From the NCBI GenBank assembly GCA_963848675.1, contig CAWKEY010000040.1, positions 1 through 44,987 of the forward strand: 44,987 bases of DNA, given 5' to 3'. Under the pieces are notes generated by a model. It ran no database searches. It was given only the letters and a program-made list of their open reading frames with translations, and had not been told where the DNA came from. Of this stretch, positions 16,521 through 26,803 are shown one piece after another (position 1 is the first letter of the stretch; every line of letters starts with the position of its first letter). This DNA is from CAWKEY01 sp963848675 (GTDB lineage: Bacteria; Pseudomonadota; Gammaproteobacteria; Methylococcales; Methylomonadaceae). The translations under genes and the position numbers were made by a program.

Positions 16521-17289
16521 AGCTCCCTGTTTATCAATGTGCCTTGGATCGAAAGAAGAACCAAAACACTCGTTCAAGAACCTCCAGGCACAATCAATGA
16601 GACAGTTGCTGATGAAAATGGCATCGGTGATATTACCCTTGAGGGACGCTATAACTTCTGGCGCAGCGCGCGGTGAGATAAGTTCGGCAGCGTACTGCTC
16701 GGCACTACCTTGCCGACGGGTCAATTTAGTGCCAATTGCGCACCCCCGCCATCGCCGGTTGTCGCTCGTCAGACAGGAAACAATCTTATTTCGACAGGTC
16801 CCGCTCTGCAATTGGGCAAGGACACCGCGACGTTTACCGGCGGACTGCTGTATTCGCAGCGCTGGAAAGATTTTTGGCTGCATACCTCCGCCTTGTACAC
16901 GGTCAATCCTAAAAATTACGAGAATTATGCGTTCGGAGATGTCGCAACTGTCGGCCTGGCCTTGCGCTACACGCCGAATTACGATCTGATGTTCGGTGTC
17001 AAAATGGATGCCAGTTATACCCAGAAAAATGAAGATATGGGGAACAAAATCGGCAACACTGGCGGCACTGTGACCAATTTGGCTTTTGTTGGCGACTGGC
17101 GGTTCTTGAATGCCCTCGGCGGTAATTTCAAATTGCGCGGCTCGGTGGGCTTGCCGATCTACGAAGATTTGACTTCCAGAGAAATCGTTAATCAACAAGG
17201 GCGTAATTTTTAACCAGGTTCAACTGGGCGACGGCTTCTTCGCTAACTTGGCTATCCAATGGAACTTCAGGGCCGCTCCGGATTATTAA
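16521..17289 (+). pseudogene. Broken MetA-pathway-like outer-membrane protein gene
   Basis: The reading frame encodes a transporter-like beta-barrel of the Phenol_MetA_deg type (motifs LFINVPWIERR, GIGDITLEGRYNFW, LLGTTLPTGQ, ALRYTPNYDLMFGVK). It has an in-frame TGA at 16674-16676, consistent with a CGA to TGA change. It then runs to a premature stop at 17211-17213; after a T5 run the natural end (NQVQLGDGFFANLAIQWNF..., stop 17287-17289) continues in the +1 frame, consistent with a one-base insertion. Upstream, 16287-16478 is open in the same frame and hydrophobic but ends in TGA; whether it is the original N-terminus is unclear. Not functional as read. Confidence 0.75.
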
Positions 17290-18023
17290 TCTGTACTGAA
17301 AACCCGGTTCGCTTGTCTTGCAGGCAGGCAAAACCATTAAGACGCCTCATGCGTAGTTTGATGAGGGCAGCCAGGCAAGATTCTGCTCTATCCATAATCC
17401 CTTGTTGCTATTCGCGTCACTCAAGCTTGACTGGCTTAAGCCAATAGGGCGGATATTAATTGAACTAGGTTATTTAACCGATTTTTTATGTGTGGTATGA
17501 CGTATTTCTTGACTCTTATGTGGGTCGGCTTTGGCATTTTAGCTCGTTCTTAAAAACCATTGCATGACCAAGACTTCCTTAATTATGGCTATCCACAATA
17601 GCAACTCTCAATAGAAAAGCTGTTGGTAAAACCTTCCGTTACCGCCCATCGACAAGCTCAGTGTTAGCGAGCTTGCGTTGAATTTATTTGCTTTGTTGGC
17701 TTCCTGGTGAGCATTCGGGTGCTCTGGAGGAGAGGCCCGTTGAACAAACAAAGTATGTGCTTTTTGCAAGCCATTCAATGCAGCAACGATGGCTTGATTT
17801 AGCTTATGTGGAAAAACAATAGGATGTGGCGTGATTTTTGCCAAGAAATATTGGCCCAACAAAACAGGAACCGCCCAAAAATGGGATTAATACCTGGGGG
17901 CAATTCCATTAAGAAAGCCTTGGATCAGGGAATTTAGAGTACTAACCGAAGAAACATAAACGCAGTTAACCTGATAGTTTCCTTACAACAAAATAACAAC
18001 ATAAAATATTTAAAAGGAAAGAC
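17290..18023. other. Long gap without a convincing gene
   Basis: About 730 bp. 17645-17675 carries a diverged TGAGCTTGTCGA-type palindrome. An 84-codon minus frame at 17608-17862 has no family match and runs through that repeat, so I do not call it. The last 80 bp before 18024 are AT-rich with AAAAGGAAAG serving as the ribosome site of the next gene. Confidence 0.4.
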
Positions 18024-19561
18024 ATGAAAAGAAAAAGTCACTTAGCTGTACGCAAGCATTTATTGCTGACAATACTTTTATCGCAGGGCATTAGCTTTAG
18101 CGCCCTTGCCCACGAGGGCGAAGATCATACTGGCACAGGCGGCTCAGAAATTCCAGAACCGCCAGCTTGTCAAATATTGACAGCAGATCGGCTCTTTGAC
18201 GGAGTCAATTTGTCTCAGGTTCCTATGGCGGTGTTAATTGAAGACAACAAAGTCTCACGAGTCGGCACGCCCGAAGAGTTAAGCGGGCTGTGCGGAAATA
18301 GGATCAATTTGGGCGATGCGACAATTTTGCCCGGATTTATCGAATCACACGCGCATGTGACTTTCCAAAGCGTTTTGAAAGACAAGGTGCTGGAGCATGG
18401 CATAACGACGGTGCAGGACACAGGCGGCCCATTAATGGCTGCCGAGGGTGGTCAAGGCAATCTCCGATTGTTGAGCACAGGGCCTATTATTCAGGCTCCC
18501 GGTGGATATCCGCTTAACATATTCGGAGGCGGTGATGGAGGGTATGACAAGATCGGCTATCCGGTTTCATCAGCAACTCGAGGCTCAGGAAGTTGTCCAG
18601 AACCTTGTCTATGGTGGGGCGACCGCTATCAAGATTGCCCTGGAACCCGGTGGTGAAACCGGCGCACCCTGGATGCAGCCTCACGATGGCCGCCTGTACC
18701 AGCCACTCCATGGATCTATGCTTGTCCCCTGAGATAGTACAGGCGATTGTGTCGAAAGCACATGAGCAGGGCCAGCGAGTAATAGCCCATGTGGGTGAAA
18801 ATACCGGATTTGAACGAGCGCTGGACGCAGGCGTAGATGAATTCGCCCATATGCCTTGTTCCGCAATCGATGAAAATTTGTTGCAGCGTGCAGTGAATCA
18901 AGGCGTTACTTTCGTAACGACCATTGATACGCTTTCGTCTTGTGTGGACACCACTACCCATATGGGAATTCATTCAAACACAATGAGTCTGGCTAGCAAG
19001 GGCGCTAAATTTATCTACGGTTCTGAAATTGGTCACGATAATGTGCCCTGGGGCATCAATGGCGAAGAACTGCATATGATGTTGCACTTAACCAGCGGAG
19101 AAGCCATTGATTTTACAGACGTTGTTAACGTGATCAAAGCGGTGACTTCTAAGGCGGGAGAGCGTCTGGGCATACCAGGGCTTGGTACGTTGACGCCCGA
19201 TGCACCGGCCGATCTTATCGCCGTGCGCGGCAATCCATTTGAAAAATTTAAAATACTGGAGTATCCGGATCTGGTCTTGTCAGGGGGGCGCACCATCGTA
19301 AATAAATTCAAGCATGAGCTGGCAGAAGCCGAAATAGAATGCCTCTTCAATTGGGCGGAAGGAGAATATCCAGATCTGTTTGCTCCGGTAGGGTCTCTCA
19401 CAACGGATTCGAGCGATTACACCTATCGCTATTATTCGGCGACCAACACCTATGTGGGCGTCTCCTCCAGCGACAATCATGTGTACTACATGGGCACTGA
19501 CGGGGCAATGATGAACGTAGGGCCGTTGTTCGATTGGTTAACGAAGGCAGGTTGCCAGTAG
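18024..19561 (+). pseudogene. Frameshifted secreted amidohydrolase
   Basis: The coding sequence starts with a signal peptide (residues 1-29, cleavage after SALA) and an amidohydrolase/imidazolonepropionase-like metal motif, GFIESHAHVTF. It then changes frame twice: near 18571-18585 (into EAQEVVQNLVYGGATAIKIALEPGGE) and near 18690-18720 (into LSPEIVQAIVSKAHEQG). The second half contains RVIAHVGEN, the metal-site GSEIGHD and the family ending TPDAPADLIAVRGNP. About 80 further residues (LFNWAEGEYPDLFAP...TYRYYSATNTYVGVSS...WLTKAGCQ) form a C-terminal domain seen on secreted proteins. Three separate frames are needed, so the gene is broken or the sequence has errors. A good AAAAGGAAAG ribosome site precedes it. 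Confidence 0.8.
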
Positions 19562-19664
19562 GCACCGACAACGTATCAGGCAGGCAGCCAAGACGCTGAG
19601 TAGGATCGGCTATCTTGGCTGTTGTTGATTTTAATGTGCAGTTCGATAAAATCTTGTATGTTGG

Positions 19665-19806
19665 GTGGCTATTCAAGGTAGATTGTCATTCCGAGCAAAG
19701 CGAGGAATCTTATGGGTCACCCACATTCCAGCGCTTAAGAGATTTCTCCCGATGGCCGAAATGACAGCAAAATCAAGCTTTTTGCGAATAAACGCTGAAT
19801 AGTTAC
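19665..19806. repeat. MITE-like dispersed repeat, copy B
   Basis: A 142 bp copy of the element at 3157-3298, in opposite orientation. The right end CGCTGAATAGTTAC is exact; the left end GTGGCTATTCAAGG is a degraded version of the inverted repeat. The interior GTCATTCCGAGCAAAGCGAG ... TTAAGAGATTTCTCCCGATG is almost identical to copy A. It lies between the broken amidohydrolase and dsbD. Confidence 0.85.
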
Positions 19807-19954
19807 TATGTAGGATACATTGCAGGCCGAGGATGACATCAGGAAGCCCAACATTTTGGAGCATCGACATGCTGGGCGTTCTGACCACTATCGGAACCTC
19901 CCCATAATCCATTGTCCAAGGCATGGTCATCTAAATTCATTATAGGGCTTGTTT

Positions 19955-21737
19955 ATGCGTAAGCTAACAATCCAAAAGCTGCTCTTTTGCCTAATGCTCT
20001 GGGTTGCCAGTCAAGCCTTCGCTGTCGATTCAGAAGATCTTTTGCCGCCTGATCAAGCCTTTCAATTCAGCTACAAGCTAGAAAAAGCAGACCGGCTGTT
20101 GCTATCCTGGGATATTGCCAACGGCTATTACCTGTACCGACATAAATTCAAATTGGTGTCCTTGACGCCCGGCATAACACTTGACAAACCGTCCTTTCCT
20201 GCGGGCTACAGCAAGCACGACGAATTTTTCGGTGAAGTTGAAGTTTACCGCAATCACCTTGAAGCAGAAGTGCTTTTGCAGCGCCACGATCCAAAGCTTA
20301 ACACACTCACTTTAGAAGTGGCTTTCCAGGGCTGCGCTGATGTAGGCGTTTGCTATATGCCTATCAAAAAAACTGTTTCTTTGGATTTGTCTGATGAAAG
20401 TTTCAAGTGGTGGGGCACTACCTCTACGCCAGACAACATCGCGCCTTTTATCTCCGAGCAGAACCGTATTGCCGCTTCCTTCAAGACAGGTTCGGTCTGG
20501 CTGATTGTATTGAGTTTTCTTGGTTTTGGGATAGTGCTGGCGTTTACACCCTGTATTTTCCCCATGCTGCCGATTCTTTCCGGTATCGTAGCCGGCCAGG
20601 GCGCACACTTGAATACCCGCAGGGCCTTCTGGCTCTCGCTGAGTTATGTACTCGCTTCCGCGCTGACGTATACCGTTTTTGGCGTCCTCGCCGGACTTTT
20701 CGGCAGCAATCTTCAGGCGCTATTCCAGGAACCCTGGATGATCATGACTTTCAGCGGGATTTTTGTGTTCTTGGCGCTATCCCTGTTGGGCGTTTTTCAT
20801 CTCCAGCTTCCTGCCTTCATTCAGGCCAGAGTCATCGCGATCAGTTCCAGGCAGCGCGGTGGCAGGCTGGTGGGCGCGGTGATGATGGGCGTGCTTTCAG
20901 CTTTGGCGATCGGGCCTTGCGTCACGGCGCCGCTGGCCGGCGCATTGATTTATATCGGACAAACCGGCGATCCCTATTTGGGGGGCCTGGCATTGTTTGC
21001 CCTGGGATTTGGCATGGGCATACCACTGATTATCTTCGGCACCTATGCCGGTAAATTACTGCCCAAGGCAGGCGCCTGGATGAATGTCACCAAAGTCATT
21101 TTTGGTATCGGGCTTTTGGCAGTTGCGGTGTGGCTATTAAGCCGCATCATACCGCCGACGGCTACCCTGGCTTTATGGTCGCTGCTGGTGATCTTTCCTG
21201 TCATACTGCTGATATGGAAAAAGCACTGGAGGAGTGCTGGGCTGCTTGCCACAGCTTACGGTATTTTTTTGTGGGTGGGGATTGCCACCAAACAAACTGA
21301 CGCTCTGCAGCCACTGCTCTGTAATGTGGCCATCGCTTGCAAAGAACAGTTATCACTGACGCTCAAGTTTAAAAAAATCGCAAACCTGAAGGAATTACAG
21401 CACAATCTGGCTGATGCCCAAGCGAAAAATCAATGGGTCATGCTTGATTTTTATGCGGACTGGTGCGCCGCGTGTCAGGAAATGGCGCTATACACCTTTG
21501 CGGATCCCAAGGTCAGAACAGCCCTGGCGGACGTGATGCTGGTCACAGGCCGATGTGACGCAAAATTCGCCAACGGATCAGGCCCTGCTCAGGCAATTTA
21601 ATCTGATCGGTCCGCCCGCGATTGTTTTCTTCGGCCCAGATCAAAGCGAGCGCGATGCTTACCGCGTTGTTGGCTTTCTGAAGGCTGACAAGTTTCTGGG
21701 CATCATTAACCAGGTTTTTAATACGCCAGTTTCTTGA
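19955..21737 (+). pseudogene. dsbD: Thiol:disulfide interchange protein DsbD, frameshifted near its end
   Basis: DsbD passes electrons from cytoplasmic thioredoxin to periplasmic thiols. All three redox domains are visible. The N-terminal alpha domain has Cys127 and Cys133 (GCADVGVCY), the eight-helix beta domain has Cys200 (FTPCIFP) and Cys322 (IGPCVTAP), and the thioredoxin-like gamma domain has the Cys504/Cys507 pair (DWCAAC). A signal peptide covers residues 1-23. At about 21545 one extra base (GTC-A-CAG) throws the frame to a stop at 21601. The true last 60 residues (DVTQNSPTDQALLRQF ... FNTPVS) continue in the next frame to 21737. Loss affects the end of the gamma domain, so partial activity is possible if this is not a sequencing error. 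Confidence 0.85.
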
Positions 21738-21757
21738 GGTTGAACAACAATTTAATT

Positions 21758-24222
21758 ATGTCTCCAACTGCTGACTTTAAATATCTCACCCTCGTGCATC
21801 AGACAAAGCGCCGCATTCGTATTCTTGCACCGAGTATACGCAAGGATCAGGAGCGAGCTTATGTCTTGGAAATAGTGTTGCGCAAACGGCAGGGCATTGA
21901 TGCGGTAAAAATCGTTCCGGCGATAGCCTCGGTAAGCATCTGCTTTGACCCGGCATACCTGCCTGTTGCCAATCTGTTGCAGCTTTTGGAAGCGGTCATC
22001 GGCAATCTTGGCCTGAAGCCGCGTGACACCATTGATACTATAAAGCATAAAAATGCCTATTCCAGCGCGGTAGTACAGGATTATGTCATTGGCATAGGCG
22101 GAATGAGCTGTGCATCCTGCGCCTTGTTTCTGGAAATGGTGCTGCAGCGTGAGCCCGATATCACGCAAGCGACTGTCAATTATGTGTCGGAAACGGCCAG
22201 CGTGAAAGCCTATCTATCCAAAGAAAAGCTTTTTAAAATTATTGCGAACAGTGGCTACCAGGCGTATTCAATCGATACCCTGACGGAACGAAAATGGCTG
22301 TTCGAGCTGGAACGCAAGCATCTGAAGTCGGCAAAAAAACAACTGTTGAGCTATAGGCAAGTTGAGCTTGCCGGTGTTGATACTGAGCATGCTGCGCTTC
22401 AAAATCGCGCGCTCTTTTGCTCATCCAGGCGGTATTTGCTACGCCCGTTGTATTTTGGGGAGGCCGGGAGATTTTTAAAAAGGCGTTAAACCAGGCGAAA
22501 CAGGGTTCGGCCAATATGGATAGCCTGATTGCGCTGGGGGTGGGTGCAGCATTCAGTTACAGTCTGCCGGCATTATTTCGCAGTACCCGCCATGTGTACT
22601 TCGATGCTGCAACCGGCATCATCGATTTTGTTTTGTTAGGCCGCTATCTGGAAGAACTGGCCAAAAGAAAGGTAGCCAACGACATCCGTAAATTGGTGAA
22701 CCTGCAACCCCAGGAAGCGACGCTGTTAGCTCATGGCCAGGAAATTAAAATTAGCGCCGATCAAATCCAGGTAGATGATATTTTACTGATTCGTCCCGGT
22801 GAAAAAGTTCCTGCTGACGGGGTGGTGGTCAACGGCCTTTCCAGCGTTGATGAGTCCATGGTCACCGGCTCCAGTACTCCGAGCATAAAGGAGACCGGGC
22901 ACAAGGTCTTTGATGGCTGTATCAATGGACGTGGCGTTTTGCAGATACGTGCCACGGCAGCCGGCAAGGATACCGTGCTGTCCGGCTTGATACACATGGT
23001 TGATCAGGCGCAGGCTTCCAAGTTGCAGATTCAAAAAACGGTGGATGCATTTTCGTCGGTGTTTGTGCCCTCGGTAATCGTGCTCTCGGGCATTACCTTG
23101 AGCGGCTGGCTGCTGGCGGGACAGCGCGCGCATGCTTTGGCCAGTGCCATTGCCGTGCTGCTGATTTCCTGCCCTTGCGCAATTGGGCTGGCAACACCTG
23201 CCGCAACCATGGTGGGTACCGGGCGGGCAGCACGGCGCGGTATTTATATTCGCAATGGCGAAGCGCTGGAAACTGCGGCCAGCATCGATATCGTGGTCTT
23301 TGATAAAACCGGCACCATTACCGAAGGCCACGCCACTGTTAACGACTTTTTCAACATCTCTCATTTGCATGATGAGCGCATTATTCAATTAGCGGCATCG
23401 GCAGAATTCAATTCGGAACACTATTTGGGCCAGGCGCTGCTCCGGTATGCCAAGGAACGGCAGATTGCCTGCCTGGAATCTGCCGATTTTCATAGCGCTC
23501 CCGATCAGGGCATCCGCGCCAGAGTCGGCCAATATGAGCTATTGCTGGGCAATGAAGCCTGGCTGCACGCGCAGCACATCGATTTGACTGGCTTAAAAGC
23601 AACGGCGCAGAATCTGGCCAAACAGGGAAAGACCCTGATCTATTTGGCGATTGACCTTCAGGCGGCGGCATTATTTGCAGTTTCTGATCAAGTCAGGCCA
23701 AACGCCCAGCTCATTGTCAAGCATTTGCATGACAAGCATATCGAAACCATGATGGTGACCGGCGATACCGAGCAGGCAGCGCGGCCTATTGCCGAACAGG
23801 TCGGCATAACCACGGTCATTGCCCTGGCGAATCCGGCGAAAAAACTGAAGATCATCCGCAAGCTGCAAAAACAAGGGCGCCGGGTAGCCATGATAGGCGA
23901 TGGCATTAATGATGCGCCAGCGCTCGCGGCAGCGAACCTTAGTCTGGCGATTGACAAGGGTACCGGAATCGCGATTCATGCGGCAGACATGATCCTGGTC
24001 AATGCTGATATTGGTAAAGTCGCTGAAGCGATCGCATTGAGCAACCAGACCTTGAGCATTATTAAACAAAATCTGTTTTGGGCCTTCGGCTATAACGCCG
24101 TTGCCATACCCTTTGCCATGGCCGGAAAACTGAGTCCGGCCATGGCATCAGCGGCCATGGCGTTGAGCTCGGTCTCGGTCATTATCAATTCATTACGCTT
24201 AAACCGCTCACCGGAGCCATAA
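21758..24222 (+). pseudogene. copA: Copper-transporting P1B-type ATPase, frameshifted
   Basis: A Cu+ efflux-type ATPase. The N-terminus has a degenerate ferredoxin-like domain without CxxC (about 1-90) and a heavy-metal domain with GMSCASC (about residue 115). Downstream motifs are SCPCAIG in the transport helix, DKTGTITEG for phosphorylation, GDGINDAPAL for the hinge, and MASAAMALSSVSVIINSLRL in the last helix. Two frame changes occur within ~60 bp. The first is between 22346 and 22359, entering KLSLPVLILSMLRFKIA. The second is near 22400-22415, entering LLLIQAVFATPVVFWGG. They disrupt the second membrane helix hairpin. Downstream 22417-24222 is intact for 601 codons. It follows dsbD by about 20 bp. 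Confidence 0.85.
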
Positions 24223-24232
24223 GAAAAAGCTA

Positions 24233-25846
24233 TTGAAAAACTATAATGATCGCCAGAGCGCTTGCCGGGGGCATTTGTTCATTCCGGGCAGAGCGAGGAA
24301 TCTTGAAGCCTGTACTCATGCTGCAGCGCTTAAGATTTCTCCCGTTGGTCGAAATGACAGCCTGTTCAACCGGGCAACCTGGGTCAAAATTCATCTTTAT
24401 CTGGCATTAATCGCAGGCTTCTTTTTTGCGTTGATGGGACTGACCGGCAGTGTCAGCGTTTACCGCGAAGAACTCGACGAGCTGTTGAATCCGCAGCTGG
24501 TTATCGAGCAGCCATCGGGCAAGCGCCAGTCTCTGGATAAAATTATGGCGGCGGTGCAGAAAGCGCATCCCCAGCGTTACGGCTCATGGACCCTGGAAAT
24601 GCCCAGCTCCCCTCATGGCATGGTTACCGCTTGGTACGATAAACCCCGGGAAACTTTCTTCGAGCTGTATGCACCGCTCATGGTGTCGGTAAATCCCTAC
24701 ACCGCCGAAGTCGTTGCCAGCCGGTTTTGGGGGCAGACCGTGACCACCTGGCTGCTTGATCTGCACACGCAACTTCGACTCGAGCGCTTGGGCTGGAATG
24801 CGGTGGGCATTTTGGGAGTATTGCTCATGGTCTCTATCGGCAGCGGTGTATATCTGTGGTGGTCGGGTTGGCGGGGTATTCGGGAGGCGTTCATCGCGCC
24901 TGTTCAACGCAGGCTTGCGGCATACAGGCCATCCCTGGCGCTCGCCGCGCCTGTTCCCGACAGGCCTGCGGCATACACACCATTCCTGGCGCTCGCCGCG
25001 CCTGCTCCCGGCAGACTTGCGGCATATACACCATCCCTGGCGTTAAGGATTCGTTTTAAGGCTGGCATGATACAGCTGGCCTTCGACTTGCATCGCCTAA
25101 CCGGACTGCTGAGCGCTGCGATCCTGTTGTTGCTGGCATTCACCGGCGTTCAGCTGAGTTTTCCATCGGTGCTGGCCACGTTGACCGGTTCATCCGGCAT
25201 GGCACATGGCGAAACGGGGCGCTCCATCATCAGCACGGCGATTCCCAATAATCACCCCGTAGCCCTGGAGTCGGCGGAATTTATCGCGCGTGGCCCGTTT
25301 CCCCGCGCCGAACTCAGACGGGTAACCACGCCCGCGGGCGATAGCGGCATTTATCGCATCAATTTACGTCAGGGCAGTGAAATCAACCATAGGCATCCTT
25401 ACACGACGGTCTGGGTGGATCGCTGGAGCGGACACATCAAGGAGGTACGCAACCCGTCCGGATTTACGCGGGGTGAAGTTTTGATGAGCTGGATTTGGCC
25501 TGCCCATACCGGGGAAGCTTTTGGTGCCACAGGCCGGCTGCTCTGGTTCCTTGCTGGTCTGGCGCCATTTTTTCTCTATGTCAGCGGCTTGCTGTGTTGG
25601 CTGTATCGGCGCGGCATTATCCGCGATCGGGAGCTGACTGCCGCAGGGCTGCGACCGCTGTTTTACCGGTTGCAGGAAATAATCTATCGTACCGGTGTAA
25701 GGCTTTTCCGGCTGACTAATTGGCTGCTGGATAGAGTAAAACAATATGCACCACGGCTTATGAAAGCCGGGCTGGCGCTATGGCAACGGCTGCTTCTAGT
25801 GCGCTTTAAGCGGCAAAAACGGCTAGGTAAAAACAGCCGGGGGTGA
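24233..25846 (+). CDS. PepSY-TM (iron-uptake-associated) membrane protein with repeat-derived N-terminus
   Basis: A PepSY-associated TM protein with helices at about 50-72, 190-210, 285-307 and 435-460; relatives act in siderophore or metal uptake, often as reductases. As read it starts with TTG at 24233, 11 bp after the ATPase stop, and has 537 residues. Residues ~15-43 are encoded by copy C of the dispersed repeat, left in frame. No ATG or GTG lies between the repeat and the first helix (TWVKIHLYLALIAG), so the native start seems to have been replaced. A cytoplasmic loop (about 222-270) contains three 17-residue tandem repeats (APxxxRxAAYxPxLALA). Function depends on whether the TTG start is used. 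Confidence 0.78.
   Translation: MKNYNDRQSACRGHLFIPGRARNLEACTHAAALKISPVGRNDSLFNRATWVKIHLYLALIAGFFFALMGLTGSVSVYREELDELLNPQLVIEQPSGKRQSLDKIMAAVQKAHPQRYGSWTLEMPSSPHGMVTAWYDKPRETFFELYAPLMVSVNPYTAEVVASRFWGQTVTTWLLDLHTQLRLERLGWNAVGILGVLLMVSIGSGVYLWWSGWRGIREAFIAPVQRRLAAYRPSLALAAPVPDRPAAYTPFLALAAPAPGRLAAYTPSLALRIRFKAGMIQLAFDLHRLTGLLSAAILLLLAFTGVQLSFPSVLATLTGSSGMAHGETGRSIISTAIPNNHPVALESAEFIARGPFPRAELRRVTTPAGDSGIYRINLRQGSEINHRHPYTTVWVDRWSGHIKEVRNPSGFTRGEVLMSWIWPAHTGEAFGATGRLLWFLAGLAPFFLYVSGLLCWLYRRGIIRDRELTAAGLRPLFYRLQEIIYRTGVRLFRLTNWLLDRVKQYAPRLMKAGLALWQRLLLVRFKRQKRLGKNSRG
24277..24360. repeat. MITE-like dispersed repeat, copy C (interior only)
   Basis: TTCATTCCGGGCAGAGCGAG ... CGCTTAAGATTTCTCCCGTT ... 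GTCGAAATGACAG matches the interior of copies A and B in the orientation of copy B, but both terminal inverted repeats are missing. It is read through in frame as part of the PepSY-TM gene. Confidence 0.8.
24896..25042 (+). repeat. 51 bp in-frame tandem repeat, about 2.9 units
   Basis: Units begin at 24896, 24947 and 24998. Each starts GCGCCTG and contains TGCGGCATA followed by CCTGGCG. The unit length is 17 codons, so copy-number change keeps the frame. It lies in the cytoplasmic loop of the PepSY-TM protein, alanine/proline-rich and probably disordered. Confidence 0.85.
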
Positions 25847-25949
25847 TTTTCTCTGCTGGGGGGTGCTGCAGTGAGCTGGACCAAAAACACGCGCAGTGAA
25901 TACGCCGACATTGACCTGGGCCCCCTGCCGGATTAACCCTGCGGTCATA

Positions 25950-25977
25950 AAAAAGGGCAATCCGCGGATTGCCCTTT
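25950..25977. terminator. Bidirectional terminator hairpin
   Basis: GGGCAATCCGCGGATTGCCC at 25955-25974 is a perfect 20 bp palindrome flanked by A6 on the left and T3 on the right. It lies between the convergent PepSY-TM gene and speD. The A-run gives a T-run for minus-strand transcripts, so it should work best for speD; plus-strand termination is weaker. Confidence 0.8.
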
Positions 25978-26016
25978 GGGTGTGAGAAGTGCGTTCACAG
26001 GCCCTGAGCGATCAGG

Positions 26017-26799
26017 TTACCGGTAATTGTGACCATAGAATATTTCCGACATTTCTTTTTGGAGCTTGTTCTGAATCTCCGCTTTTTGTTCGTTGCTTAA
26101 GCTGCTTTCTTTCTCAAACAGATAATTCTCCAGCTCGGTTTCCTTAAGCATCATTTTAGTATGGAAAATGTTCTCCTGGTAGACATTGACATCGATCATC
26201 TGATAACTTTCTTGCGTATCCCTGGCAATATAATTCTGGATTGAAGTGATATTGTGATCGATATAATGCTTTTTTCCCGAAATATCGCGGGTAAAGCCAC
26301 GCACCCGGTAATCCATGATGACAATATCCGACTCAAAACGGTGAATCAGATAATTCAGCGCCTTCAACGGCGAAATCTGCCCACAGGTTGATACATCAAT
26401 GTCAGCCCTGAACGTGCTGATGCCGTTGTCAGGGTGGCTTTCAGGGTAGGTGTGAACGGTAATATGGCTTTTATCCAGATGCGCCAGCACCGTTTCCGGC
26501 AAAGGACCAGGCGATTGCGTGTTCATGCTGGGCGGAGACGGCATATTACCCTCTGCAATCAGCATGGTCACGCTGGCGCCCTGGGGGTCATAATCCTGAT
26601 GAGCAATATTAAGGATTTGCGCGCCTATGATTTCAGCAACATCTTTAAGTATTTGCGTGAGCCGGTCAGCATTATAAGCTTCATCAATATACTCGATATA
26701 CGCCTGTTGTTGTTCTGCCGGAGCATAACAGACGTCATAAATATTGAAACTCAGCGACTTTGTTAAATTGTTAAAGCCTTGTAATTGCAGTTTTTTCAA
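26017..26799 (-). CDS. speD: S-adenosylmethionine decarboxylase proenzyme
   Basis: A 260-residue protein that aligns along its whole length with E. coli SpeD (N-terminus KKLQLQGFNNLTKSLSF). It supplies decarboxylated AdoMet, the aminopropyl donor for spermidine. The proenzyme cleaves itself before Ser111 in LDKSHITVHTYPE, and that serine becomes the pyruvoyl cofactor. The conserved DVSTCGQISPLKALN and DYRVRGFTRD segments are present. It is 4 bp downstream of the OsmC gene on the same strand. The partner genes speA and speE lie 6-9 kb away. Confidence 0.97.
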   Translation of the reverse strand: MKKLQLQGFNNLTKSLSFNIYDVCYAPAEQQQAYIEYIDEAYNADRLTQILKDVAEIIGAQILNIAHQDYDPQGASVTMLIAEGNMPSPPSMNTQSPGPLPETVLAHLDKSHITVHTYPESHPDNGISTFRADIDVSTCGQISPLKALNYLIHRFESDIVIMDYRVRGFTRDISGKKHYIDHNITSIQNYIARDTQESYQMIDVNVYQENIFHTKMMLKETELENYLFEKESSLSNEQKAEIQNKLQKEMSEIFYGHNYR

Positions 26800-26803
26800 T
26801 TCA

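Noticed and set aside
16281..17198. 305-codon minus-strand open frame
   Set aside because: It is antisense to the recognisable MetA-like barrel sequence, has no ribosome site and no family features. The plus strand carries the real homology.
17608..17862. 84-codon minus-strand ORF
   Set aside because: Runs through a dispersed palindrome, has no ribosome site and no recognised family.
25868..25936. Short plus frame ending IDLGPLPD
   Set aside because: Only about 25 codons, no start context and no family; probably chance between a gene end and a terminator.
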